Shown here piece after piece: positions 1 through 7,504 of a stretch of 64,000 nucleotides of DNA. Position numbers and translations under genes: made by a program. The notes beneath the pieces are model-generated. The model was not told the DNA's origin. It ran no database searches and was given only the letters and a program-made list of their open reading frames with translations. The stretch comes from Marivita hallyeonensis (GTDB taxonomy: Bacteria; Pseudomonadota; Alphaproteobacteria; Rhodobacterales; Rhodobacteraceae). Position 1 is the first letter of the stretch, and each line of letters opens with the position of its first letter. The stretch covers positions 186,001 through 250,000 of the forward strand of contig NZ_FQXC01000001.1 in assembly GCF_900129875.1 (NCBI RefSeq), in the 5' to 3' direction.

Positions 1-505
1 GGGCGACAAGCCGTTCTTCTCGCTCTCTAACACCGATTTCGTGGTGACCATCGGCTTTCTCGTCTTCATCGGGGTGTTGCTGTACTACAAGGTGCCGCCG
101 CTGCTGACGGGCATGCTGGACAAGCGCGCCGAGGGCATTCAGGCCGAGCTGGACGAAGCGAAGTCGCTGCGTGAAGAAGCGCAGGCTCTGCTGGCGTCCT
201 ACGAGCGCAAGCAGCGTGAAGTTCAGGAACAGGCCGACCGTATCATCGCGCATGCGAAGGAAGAGGCCGAGCTTGCCGGTGAGCAGGCGAAGGCCGACCT
301 TGAGAAGTCGATCGCTCGCCGGATGGCAGCGGCCGAGGACCAGATCGCGTCGGCGCAGGCCGGTGCGGTGAAAGAGGTCCGTGATCGCGCGATTGCCGTC
401 GCGATCAAGGCGGCGCGCGACGTTGTGGCCAAGCAGATGAGCGCTGCGGATGCTGCCAAGACCATCGACGATGCGATTGCCGAAGTCGGGCAGAAGCTGC
501 ACTAA
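1..505 (+). CDS. atpF: F0F1 ATP synthase subunit b (5' end outside window)
   Basis: The frame is open from base 2 with no start needed, so the gene begins upstream; a GTG at 41 is internal. The visible 167 residues carry one N-terminal membrane segment (about residues 14-34 of the visible part), followed by a long charged Ala/Glu/Lys/Arg-rich helix typical of the peripheral stalk that links F0 to F1. The length fits a b subunit of roughly 160-185 residues. It is probably the last gene of an atpB-atpE-b'-b operon, because a strong intrinsic terminator follows 25 bases after the stop. Whether this copy is b or b' cannot be fully settled from a truncated gene, but the terminal position favours atpF. 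Confidence 0.9.
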   Translation, partial: GDKPFFSLSNTDFVVTIGFLVFIGVLLYYKVPPLLTGMLDKRAEGIQAELDEAKSLREEAQALLASYERKQREVQEQADRIIAHAKEEAELAGEQAKADLEKSIARRMAAAEDQIASAQAGAVKEVRDRAIAVAIKAARDVVAKQMSAADAAKTIDDAIAEVGQKLH

Positions 506-530
506 TCAATCGGTGATCCTAGAGTTTTCG

Positions 531-558
531 AAGCCCCGGTCCGTGCCGGGGCTTTTTC
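531..558 (+). terminator. Rho-independent terminator of the atp operon
   Basis: A 9-bp perfect stem (AAGCCCCGG at 531-539, CCGGGGCTT at 546-554) has a 6-base loop and runs into a T-rich tail (TTTTTCTTT). It sits 25 bases after the atpF stop. Confidence 0.9.
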
Positions 559-589
559 TTTATGCATGGGTGCATCGACGCATCCGGAA

Positions 590-624
590 TATTTTTAAAA
601 AGACTTGGGGGCTCTGCCCCCAAA
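590..624 (-). terminator. Rho-independent terminator of the yggS operon
   Basis: Read on the minus strand, an 8-bp stem (TTGGGGGC with GCCCCCAA, 605-612 and 616-623) with a 3-base loop is followed by GTCTTTTT. It lies about 30 bases past the yggS stop and faces the atp terminator, as expected for convergent operons. Confidence 0.8.
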
Positions 625-631
625 CCCCCGA

Positions 632-658
632 GGTATTTTTCAAACAGAGAAGATCAGG
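632..658. repeat. Intergenic A/T-rich motif, copy 1 of 3
   Basis: The stretch begins GGTATTTTTCAAACAGAGAA. It resembles segments at 15257-15280 and 26897-26920 (pattern G-G/C-TATWTT, then A-rich AGAGAAGA). All three copies sit at gene boundaries. Here it overlaps the end of yggS, which runs on the other strand. Confidence 0.4.
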
Positions 659-1319
659 TCGACTGGGCGTTTGTCACCCGCGCGCCGAAGAGAGCGGAAC
701 CGACACGGATGTGGGTCGCGCCGAAGGCAATGGCCTGTTCGAAATCATCGCTCATGCCCATCGACAATTGGCTGAGCCCGTTGCGGTCTGCCAATTTGCG
801 CAAGAGTGCGAAATGCAGGGATGGGGTTTCGTCGATGGGTGGAATGCACATCAGTCCCTGAATGGGCAGTTCCAGCGCGCGGCAGTCTTCGACGAAAGCG
901 TCCGTGTCGTCCGGGGCAATGCCGGCTTTCTGTGGCTCCTCGCCCGTGTTCACTTGAATGAAAAGCGGCGGGCAGTGACCCGTCTCCTGTGCGAGCCGCG
1001 CGAAGGTCTTGGCGAGCTTGGGCCGGTCGAGCGTGTGAATGACGTCGAAAAGCTCGAACGCCTGGCGCGCTTTGTTGGTCTGCAGCGGTCCGATCAGGTG
1101 CAGGTCGATCCCCTCAAAGCGTTCGCGGAAGGCGGGCCATTTTCCCGCCGCTTCCTGCACGCGGTTCTCGCCGAAGGAGCGGTGCCCTTCGTTGAGGACG
1201 GCCTCCACGCGTTCGTTGGGTTGTACCTTGGAGACCGCAATCAGCGTGATGTCGGCTGGGTCGCGATCCGCGTCTTGTGCGGCTTTTGCGATGCGGTCTG
1301 TGATCTCGGTCAGTCCCAT
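654..1319 (-). CDS. YggS family pyridoxal 5'-phosphate homeostasis protein
   Basis: The 221-residue protein has the size and pattern of the YggS/PLPBP family, single-domain alanine-racemase-fold proteins that bind PLP and balance vitamin B6 and amino-acid pools. Lys31 in the LIAVSKVQP motif is the expected PLP-binding lysine. The FGENRVQEA, HLIGPLQTNK and GLMCIPP blocks and the C-terminal RVGSALFGAR phosphate-binding segment are all present. The ATG at 1319 overlaps the stop of the upstream sulfotransferase by 10 bases, suggesting translational coupling. A longer frame extends upstream, but that part overlaps the neighbour and has no family similarity. Confidence 0.93.
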   Translation of the reverse strand: MGLTEITDRIAKAAQDADRDPADITLIAVSKVQPNERVEAVLNEGHRSFGENRVQEAAGKWPAFRERFEGIDLHLIGPLQTNKARQAFELFDVIHTLDRPKLAKTFARLAQETGHCPPLFIQVNTGEEPQKAGIAPDDTDAFVEDCRALELPIQGLMCIPPIDETPSLHFALLRKLADRNGLSQLSMGMSDDFEQAIAFGATHIRVGSALFGARVTNAQST

Positions 1320-2779
1320 GGTGCGTCTCCCCAGGCGTCGAAAAAGGGTTGAAGTTCGGTGTCGTACCTGCGCCACGCGGCGGCCGAGCTTTGGTAGATC
1401 GGTTGGCGCACCTGATGCAGGCTGAGTGTCTTGATCGTGCCGGACGCCTCGTGGAAGTTCAGGCACTGGTCCTCCCATTCCAGCCCTGCGGCAGCGATCA
1501 CTGCGCGGGACTGTGCGTCCGGATCGGCGACGAGATCCTCGTAGCGGATTTCCGTAAATCGGTCCTGCAGTATGGCGCGCCAATGTTCGACGATGTCCCG
1601 GAACGTCTTGATCACATCGGCAATCGTCGCGAGGTCATTGGCATAACGGTGCGTGCCGCCGCTGAAGTGGTTCTTGTAGATCGACAGGGCAATGTCGCGC
1701 GGGTCGCGGTGGACGATGATGAAGCGGGCGTCGGGCAGGGTGGCGTGAAGCAGGCCGTAGATCAGAAAGGCCATGATGGACTTGTCGGTGAGATAACGTG
1801 CGGATGCGTCGGCGTGAACACGGTTCTGCTCGGCCAGTTTCGACGCGAAGATCTCTAAGCTTTCGGCGGGTTCGGTGGCGAGGGCTCTCATCTGCGTTCC
1901 GGCGCCGAACACCTGGTAAGCGGTGCGGAGCGCGGTCGCCATTTCGCCGCCCGCACGGACCTGGCTGTGGCTGGCGATGATCTGCTCCACCAGGGTGGTG
2001 CCCGAGCGGGGCAGGCCGGTGACGAAGATCAGGCTCGGGTCGGTGCCGGTTCCGTCAGGAATTGAATGTATGCCCGCCTGCGCCGCAACAACGGCGCGCC
2101 ATTCTTCCTGCCGCGCCTTCGGATCGTCCGGCCAAAGCGCAGCCTGAGCGGCATTGGCGCGACGGAGATGCGGGAAAACCTTTGCCGATTGCTTGGTGTC
2201 TTCCATCGCCTTCGCCAGCGCGAAATTCACGTGCATCTTGCCGGGCTGCGAAAGCTTCGGGTGTTTGGCCAGCCGCCGCATTGCGCCGATCAGGGGATCG
2301 TTGGATGTGAAGCGGATCGTGGCGGCGAACATGCGATATAGCTCGGCATCGTTGGGGTGCTTTTTCAGGAGCTTCCGAAACAGCTTTTCCGACGCGTCGA
2401 ACTGGCCGATTTGCTGCAGGTACAGTGCCTTGTCGGCTTGCGGGCCGACGGCGGTCGGGTCTGATGCGATCTTGCGATCCATCAGTTCAAGAACGCGTGT
2501 GTCGTGACCGGCTGTGCGGTGCGCCTGCAAGGCTTCTGCCAGAATGGCGGGTTCCGTTGGACGCAGGGCAAGCGCCTTGTCGGCCGCATGGCACCAGGCG
2601 GCAAGGTCACCGAGGCGCGCAGCGATCTGGGCGCGTTTGTAGGGGATCTCTGCAGCGGAAGGGGCTTGCAAGGCGAGACCATCAAGAAGTGCCGCGGCTT
2701 CACGGAGCTTACCCGTGCCAGCAAGCCTGAGGGCACGGTCGTATTCGGTTTTGATCTGCTGGACAGTGCCTGACGACAT
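1310..2779 (-). CDS. TPR-repeat sulfotransferase
   Basis: The 489-residue protein has two parts. Residues about 5-240 are helical and TPR-like, with repeated A-A-L-L/Y-x-R-G patterns. Residues about 249-489 form a sulfotransferase domain. The PAPS 5'-phosphosulfate loop is GLPRSGTT at 255-262, and the second PAPS site is in the IIVHRDPRDIALSIY segment. The family transfers sulfate from PAPS to hydroxyl groups; the acceptor is unknown. The ATG at 2779 is preceded by a GGGGTGG ribosome site. A longer in-frame extension to 2821 has no ribosome site and runs into the porin terminator. It is the first gene of a two-gene unit with yggS. Confidence 0.85.
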   Translation of the reverse strand: MSSGTVQQIKTEYDRALRLAGTGKLREAAALLDGLALQAPSAAEIPYKRAQIAARLGDLAAWCHAADKALALRPTEPAILAEALQAHRTAGHDTRVLELMDRKIASDPTAVGPQADKALYLQQIGQFDASEKLFRKLLKKHPNDAELYRMFAATIRFTSNDPLIGAMRRLAKHPKLSQPGKMHVNFALAKAMEDTKQSAKVFPHLRRANAAQAALWPDDPKARQEEWRAVVAAQAGIHSIPDGTGTDPSLIFVTGLPRSGTTLVEQIIASHSQVRAGGEMATALRTAYQVFGAGTQMRALATEPAESLEIFASKLAEQNRVHADASARYLTDKSIMAFLIYGLLHATLPDARFIIVHRDPRDIALSIYKNHFSGGTHRYANDLATIADVIKTFRDIVEHWRAILQDRFTEIRYEDLVADPDAQSRAVIAAAGLEWEDQCLNFHEASGTIKTLSLHQVRQPIYQSSAAAWRRYDTELQPFFDAWGDAPWD

Positions 2780-2817
2780 GGTTTCCACCCCTTGGGGCTT
2801 TGCTACTTGCCGTTGGC

Positions 2818-2852
2818 GCAAAAGAAAAGAGCGGGCGCAAGGCCCGCTCTTT
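2818..2852 (-). terminator. Rho-independent terminator of the porin gene
   Basis: An 11-bp perfect stem (AAAGAGCGGGC at 2826-2836, its complement at 2842-2852) has loop GCAAG and, read on the minus strand, the tail CTTTTGC. It lies 26 bases after the porin stop. Confidence 0.9.
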
Positions 2853-2878
2853 CCTTAACCAAATCTGGTTATGAGCAA

Positions 2879-3874
2879 TTAGAAGCTCATCGACAGACCG
2901 AAGGAGTAGCTGTCTTCGTCGTTGGCACCAATGCCGTCAACGTCGTCGCTGGAACCGTAACCAACGTGAGCTGCGAGACCGCCGCCCAAGTCGTAGGTTG
3001 CTGCGATACCGAAGCCGGACGCGTCTTCTGCGCCAACGTTCACGGCCCAGTCTTCGTACTCACCGTAGTTCACGCCGATGGACAGAGCGTTCATCGTGTA
3101 GCCAACGCCAACGCCGATGAATGTGCCGTTGTCGGACTGACCTTCGATGTCAGCTTCTGCGTAGTTGATTGCAGCGCGGAAACCGTTTGCGAAGGTTGCG
3201 TCAAGGCTGATGGCCATCAGGTCAACATCTGCCAGAACGTCACGGTCGACTGTCTGGTAGCCGAGGCCGATGCCGATTGCGGTGCCGCCGAAGTCGGTGA
3301 CATAGCGGAGGCCGAGGCCCCAAACCGGATCGTCAACGCCGGAGTCGTCGATCTCTGCCGACAGACCAGCTGTGAAGCCTGCCATGGAGTACGACACGCG
3401 AGCGATCTGACCGTCGTGTGTGCCGTCGAGGCCGGAGTTACCGTTGTAGCCCGAGTGCTCGGTTTCGTCGTCGGCGATGGATGCACCGGCCAGAGCGACT
3501 TCCTGCAGAGCAGCGTCGTAGGCGCCGTCAGTGTCGCCCATGTCGAGGCGCAGCGGGCCGTAGGCCAGGAAGTAAACTTCGCCGCCCTGCTTGGTGGCGT
3601 CGAAAGTGTTCGCTTTCACGGCTTCGTCGAGATCGACGGATGCACCGAATGCCAGGCCACCATCGGACTCACCTGTCATGGAGAAGGTGACGTCGATGTC
3701 TGTGTGGAACTGGGCTTCGTCACCGTAACGGTCGCCGCCGATGACACCGATTTCGGCGTAACCAGTGATTGAGATGTTACCGGCGCCCGGCGCACCAACG
3801 TGGGACGGATCGTCCGCTGCTGCGATACCAGCAGTTGCAACCAGCGCAGTGGAAGCAAGAAGAAGCTTTTTCAT
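2879..3874 (-). CDS. Outer-membrane porin (Rhodobacter-type)
   Basis: The 331-residue protein starts with a signal peptide (MKKLLLASTALVATAGIAAA, cut after AxA). Alternating amphipathic strands rich in Gly, Asp and aromatic residues follow, and the chain ends in SFGLSMSF with a C-terminal Phe, the usual recognition signal for barrel insertion by BamA. Acidic loops suggest a general diffusion porin like that of Rhodobacter. The ATG at 3874 has a GAGGGA ribosome site; upstream in-frame Met codons do not. It is monocistronic with its own strong terminator, and codon use is strongly biased, so high expression is likely. Confidence 0.9.
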   Translation of the reverse strand: MKKLLLASTALVATAGIAAADDPSHVGAPGAGNISITGYAEIGVIGGDRYGDEAQFHTDIDVTFSMTGESDGGLAFGASVDLDEAVKANTFDATKQGGEVYFLAYGPLRLDMGDTDGAYDAALQEVALAGASIADDETEHSGYNGNSGLDGTHDGQIARVSYSMAGFTAGLSAEIDDSGVDDPVWGLGLRYVTDFGGTAIGIGLGYQTVDRDVLADVDLMAISLDATFANGFRAAINYAEADIEGQSDNGTFIGVGVGYTMNALSIGVNYGEYEDWAVNVGAEDASGFGIAATYDLGGGLAAHVGYGSSDDVDGIGANDEDSYSFGLSMSF

Positions 3875-4145
3875 TTTTTCCCTCATGTGTTCGTAAGGCA
3901 CGTACCAAACCGGAGGTCCGGATTAGCTGAGGCTTCTATGCTCCCCGGTGGGGGTTCTTTGCAAGTCGTGCGACCAATGCCCGGGCAACTTGACCATCTG
4001 TGATGCTCATTTGCCACAAGACTCGGGCCCGGGTTTCTTCCTGATAGAACACAGCCTTAGGTCAAAGGCCAAGTTCGGCTTGTCGGAACACCCGTCGGCT
4101 TGTATGCAAAGCAGCAGGCAAACAGAGAGTTGAGGGCAGTTTCTT

Positions 4146-4655
4146 ATGGAAATGACACGTTTCAGGACCGGGTTTGCCGTCGTGTTTGTTGCCGCTTTTG
4201 TCTCTGGATGCGGGATTTTTGGCGGGAATTCCAACCGCGAACCGGTCGAGACACGCCCAGCCAGTGAAATCATGGATGAAATCCAGGAGGAACGTCGACC
4301 CAATCGGGCGCAGACGACGCTGTTCGATTACTTCCGGTCCCGTAACGACGCGGGGCAGGTCGGAGCGGTCAACAAGTACATCTGGAATGCCGCTCTTGAG
4401 ACCCTGGATTTCTTGCCGGTTCAGTCAGTGGATCCCTTCACCGGCGTGATCACCACAGGATTCGGCACACCGCCGGGCGGAGGACGGGCGTATCGCGCAA
4501 CGATTCTCGTCAACGATCCGGCGCTTGATGCGCGGTCGTTGAACGTGGCGCTCATGACCCGGTCGGGTCCGGCCAGCGCATCGACGGTGCGCGCCGTCGA
4601 AGATGCCATTCTCTCGCGGGCACGTCAGCTGCGGCAGCAGGATAGCCGTCTCTGA
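4146..4655 (+). CDS. DUF3576 lipoprotein
   Basis: The 169-residue protein has a lipoprotein signal: basic start, hydrophobic stretch and lipobox FVSGCG with Cys22. The mature part (VNKYIWNAALETLDFLPVQSVDPFTGVITTG and the RAYRATILVND segment) matches the DUF3576 family of alphaproteobacterial lipoproteins, whose function is not established. The first ATG (4146) is chosen over ATG 4152 because of GAGG about 10 bases upstream. From memory, this family often lies next to leuS in Rhodobacteraceae; here two minus-strand genes separate them. The strand switches on both sides, so it is probably transcribed alone. Confidence 0.85.
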   Translation: MEMTRFRTGFAVVFVAAFVSGCGIFGGNSNREPVETRPASEIMDEIQEERRPNRAQTTLFDYFRSRNDAGQVGAVNKYIWNAALETLDFLPVQSVDPFTGVITTGFGTPPGGGRAYRATILVNDPALDARSLNVALMTRSGPASASTVRAVEDAILSRARQLRQQDSRL

Positions 4656-4731
4656 TAGATGTAATGCAGAGTGACACTGTCGTTCGCGCAGCCGTTTTGC
4701 CGGTACTGTAGACGCATCAACCTTCTAGAGT

Positions 4732-4756
4732 TCTCGAATTACGTGAGAATTCGAGA
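4732..4756. terminator. Perfect 9-bp stem-loop between convergent genes
   Basis: TCTCGAATT (4732-4740) pairs with AATTCGAGA (4748-4756) across a 7-base loop. It lies between the DUF3576 stop and the stop of the minus-strand glycosyltransferase. Neither strand shows a clear T-tract, so it may be a weak bidirectional terminator or a transcript-end stabiliser. Confidence 0.45.
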
Positions 4757-4776
4757 GTCCTATGCGATGAGGCTGC

Positions 4777-6039
4777 TTAATCCATTGGCTGGCGCACCGG
4801 ACGCCTTTCCAAAAGGTCATCGACCCACCCCAGTTGCCGCGGCAAACAGACCCGTTTGAGATCAAATCGATCTCTGACGAAGCGGCGGGCGTTGTTTCCG
4901 AGCATGTCGCGCCGTTCCGGCGCGTCGAGAAGGCCGCATGTTGCTTCGGCAATAGCCGACGCGTCGAAGAAGTCGACCAGCACTCCGGTCTCACCATTAA
5001 GGACGACCTCGTGCACGGGCGCGGTATCCGACGCGACAATCGCGCATTTTGTGCTCATCGCTTCAAGGAGTGACCACGACAGGACGAAGGGGTAAGTCAA
5101 GTAGACATGGACTGAACTGACTTGCAGGACAGAGAGGAATGTCTCGTAAGGAACGCGACCGAGATAGTGCACGCGAACCCAGTCCTTTTCGGCGATTTGC
5201 GGACTGACTTCGTCGAAAAACGTCTGTTTCCATGTTTTTCCATTCTTGGGTTTGGCGCCGTAGCTGGTGTCGCTTCCTCCCAATATCACGACTTGCGCAT
5301 TGGGTCGGCGGCGCAGAAGTTCGGGAAGGGCGCGCATGAAGATATGGTAGCCGCGATAAGGCTCCAGATTGCGATTTATGAAGGTAATCACTTCGCTGTC
5401 GGGTGTCAGCGTCGGGCCGCCGGCTATGTCGAGGCGGGCGCCCGGATTTTCTGTGACCACATCGGTGTCGATGCCGTCATGGCAGACGGTGATACGATCC
5501 CTGTAATGCTCGGGAAATGTTCCGGCCTGGAATTGTGTCGGGCTGAGACCCGCGTCCATGACTTCTTCGTGCAGTCGGTTGTTGAGGTTCTTCAGGCGTA
5601 GTCGTAACGCATCGTATGCCGGTGTGTGGCTGGGAAACTCGGGATCGAAATTCGTGTCGGACCCGCCGCTGCGATGATACAGTTCGCAATAAAGACCAAG
5701 CCGCGCCGTGGGCCAGACGTCTTTGAGAAACAGGCTTTCGCCCCAACCGTGATGCGCCACGATGATATCGGGCGTGAAGCCGCGTTCCTTTAGGGCGAGG
5801 GCAGCATCGTAGCATGCCGTGCCACGCAGGATCTTTGTCTCAAAATCCACGAGCCACGGGTGAATGCCAGGAGTGCTACCGCCTTTGACCGCGTAAGGCA
5901 GGACGTTGATGCCGCGCCATTTCGCGGGTTCTTTCACCTTGGGCGTGAGCACCACCACCTGATCCCCTCGCGCAGCCAGCGCCGGAGCGAGGTGTTTGAA
6001 CTGGCCGGGAAAATTCTGGTGGATGAAGAGGATGTTCAC
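4777..6039 (-). CDS. GT4-type glycosyltransferase
   Basis: The 420-residue protein has a GT-B layout. The N-terminal half opens with MNILFIHQNFPGQFKHLAPAL, a nucleotide-fold strand and glycine-containing loop. The C-terminal half has YRGYHIFMRALPEL, RPNAQVVILGG and the acidic SWSLLEAMSTKCAIVASD block that holds the donor-binding ExxxxxxE-like region of GT4 retaining enzymes. No signal peptide or membrane span is seen, so it should be cytosolic or peripheral. Donor and acceptor are unknown; LPS, capsule or exopolysaccharide are the likely targets. It lies downstream of a Hint-domain gene on the same strand. Confidence 0.85.
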   Translation of the reverse strand: MNILFIHQNFPGQFKHLAPALAARGDQVVVLTPKVKEPAKWRGINVLPYAVKGGSTPGIHPWLVDFETKILRGTACYDAALALKERGFTPDIIVAHHGWGESLFLKDVWPTARLGLYCELYHRSGGSDTNFDPEFPSHTPAYDALRLRLKNLNNRLHEEVMDAGLSPTQFQAGTFPEHYRDRITVCHDGIDTDVVTENPGARLDIAGGPTLTPDSEVITFINRNLEPYRGYHIFMRALPELLRRRPNAQVVILGGSDTSYGAKPKNGKTWKQTFFDEVSPQIAEKDWVRVHYLGRVPYETFLSVLQVSSVHVYLTYPFVLSWSLLEAMSTKCAIVASDTAPVHEVVLNGETGVLVDFFDASAIAEATCGLLDAPERRDMLGNNARRFVRDRFDLKRVCLPRQLGWVDDLLERRPVRQPMD

Positions 6040-6171
6040 AAAAGCACTGCCGCAAATCTGTTGTGGCTTAGGTATGCCCCTTTACTTTTGTCGTCACAAT
6101 AGCCGTGCGGGGGCGTTCACTGCGGACCGGGAACCGGAATGTATAACAGCGCCAGACCGTGTTTCGCGGGT

Positions 6172-7302
6172 TCAGCCAACCTGCACGTGGGCACGCGCCT
6201 GCGATAGGCCGTATGTGGCCGGGAACGAAAGGTTCCCTGCGAGCAGTGCCGCGCGCAGCGTTTTTCTGCTCAGCACTTGTCGGGCGAGAGGACCGTACGC
6301 GTGTGTGACGTCCTCTATCGAGTCCGCGGCAAGAACGGATGGCCATTTGTGCTGTAACACGGCTGACCAGCCTAGGTCGGGGAAATTCCGCGTTTGCGGG
6401 CCGGGGTAGAGGCTTTCCACTTGAACACCGTCAGCGAATATCACCTCGTGTTTGTCGAACAGCAGATTGTAAAAGGTAATGTAGCGGATGCCTGCGGCAG
6501 GACGGATGCGCCCGTCGAATTCTTCGGCCAGGTGACGAGACACTGCGAAGACATCGCTTGGTCCTGATGGCGTGCTTATGCGGACCACTACACGATGCTG
6601 GGCCGAGAGCAGAAGATCGCGTGAGTTGCCTGCCGTTCCTGCGCGGATTTTGACCGGGCGTTTTTGGGGTGCGCCAATATCAGAGTTGAATGTTGCCTGT
6701 GACTTAGCGATCCAGCGGATGGGTTGGGGGCCGTGATCAACAGTTTCGACGATCCCCCCGACTTTTAGGCGTTCGATCGGCGTGTAGCCCCCTGGTGTCA
6801 GGATCTGGGTGCCGCGCGCGAGACAGATCATCTGCGCATACGGAATATCCGCATCCCGCGAGTTCTGCGCCGTGTTGGTGTATGTGACACCGTCAACCAG
6901 CGGTTCACTGAAGGCATAGACATCTATGTCGTCGAAGTTCTCGATCTCGTAGATGAAGATAGTTGAGCCATCGCTGCCCTCGAGCACGCCCCAACGGTCA
7001 GATGCGACAGCGCCGAATGTACCGACCTGGTTGCCATCGGGATCGTAAAGCGCGCCGGTTTCGCCGTCTGCGCCCTCGTTGTCGTTGTTTGGGCTGCCAT
7101 CGGTGTTGACCCCATCAGTATCGCCCGACAGCGTCGTGGTGTCGGCACCATTGTCGACGATCTGCATTGTGAACCACGGCATGGTTGCGGCGTCGTAAGT
7201 GAAGGTGCTGCCGGCGGTCGCGAAGGTGCCGTTGCTTCCCACCGTCCCGCCGCTGGCAAGCAGGTCAGTTTCGGTCAGGACCTGGATATTGAATGTGGGC
7301 AT
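6172..7302 (-). CDS. Hint (Hedgehog/intein)-domain protein, copy 1
   Basis: The 376-residue protein has an acidic, Gly/Asp/Thr-rich N-terminal region (1-158) with calcium-binding-like DxDGxxxxxN stretches, and a Hint domain from Cys160 (CLARGT). Block A is Cys160 plus TPIERLKVGG; block B is LLLSAQHR with His236; later comes DKHEVIFADGVQVESLYPG with His285. Cys at the junction and the block-B His are the residues that drive the N-S acyl shift in inteins and Hedgehog. No signal peptide is present; the acidic Gly/Asp head is compatible with type I secretion, but no RTX nonapeptides were found. A paralogue lies at 40003-41160. No clear ribosome site precedes the ATG. Confidence 0.85.
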   Translation of the reverse strand: MPTFNIQVLTETDLLASGGTVGSNGTFATAGSTFTYDAATMPWFTMQIVDNGADTTTLSGDTDGVNTDGSPNNDNEGADGETGALYDPDGNQVGTFGAVASDRWGVLEGSDGSTIFIYEIENFDDIDVYAFSEPLVDGVTYTNTAQNSRDADIPYAQMICLARGTQILTPGGYTPIERLKVGGIVETVDHGPQPIRWIAKSQATFNSDIGAPQKRPVKIRAGTAGNSRDLLLSAQHRVVVRISTPSGPSDVFAVSRHLAEEFDGRIRPAAGIRYITFYNLLFDKHEVIFADGVQVESLYPGPQTRNFPDLGWSAVLQHKWPSVLAADSIEDVTHAYGPLARQVLSRKTLRAALLAGNLSFPATYGLSQARAHVQVG

Positions 7303-7504
7303 AAACGCGCAATTGGTGGCTTTTGAGAACAGCAGGACGGTAGCGTGAAAGACGTTTGCACGGCATTAATGGCCATATTTGGGAGGTGTTACGTCGCTTT
7401 GGTGTCACCCTCTCTGCGGACGATCTGCCCGGGTGGGTCTGGACGATCCTGTGGCATCGGCCTATCACCCGCTGCAACTCGCTTGTTTTCTAAGGACACG
7501 CCCC

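Noticed and set aside
2792-3772. A 326-residue plus-strand open frame across the porin gene.
   Set aside because: It is antisense to the porin, very rich in Val and Cys, and has no ribosome site.
4080-4108. A possible promoter (TTGTCG, 17 bases, TATGCA) upstream of the DUF3576 gene.
   Set aside because: Only 4/6 and 3/6 bases match the usual elements, which is too weak to claim.
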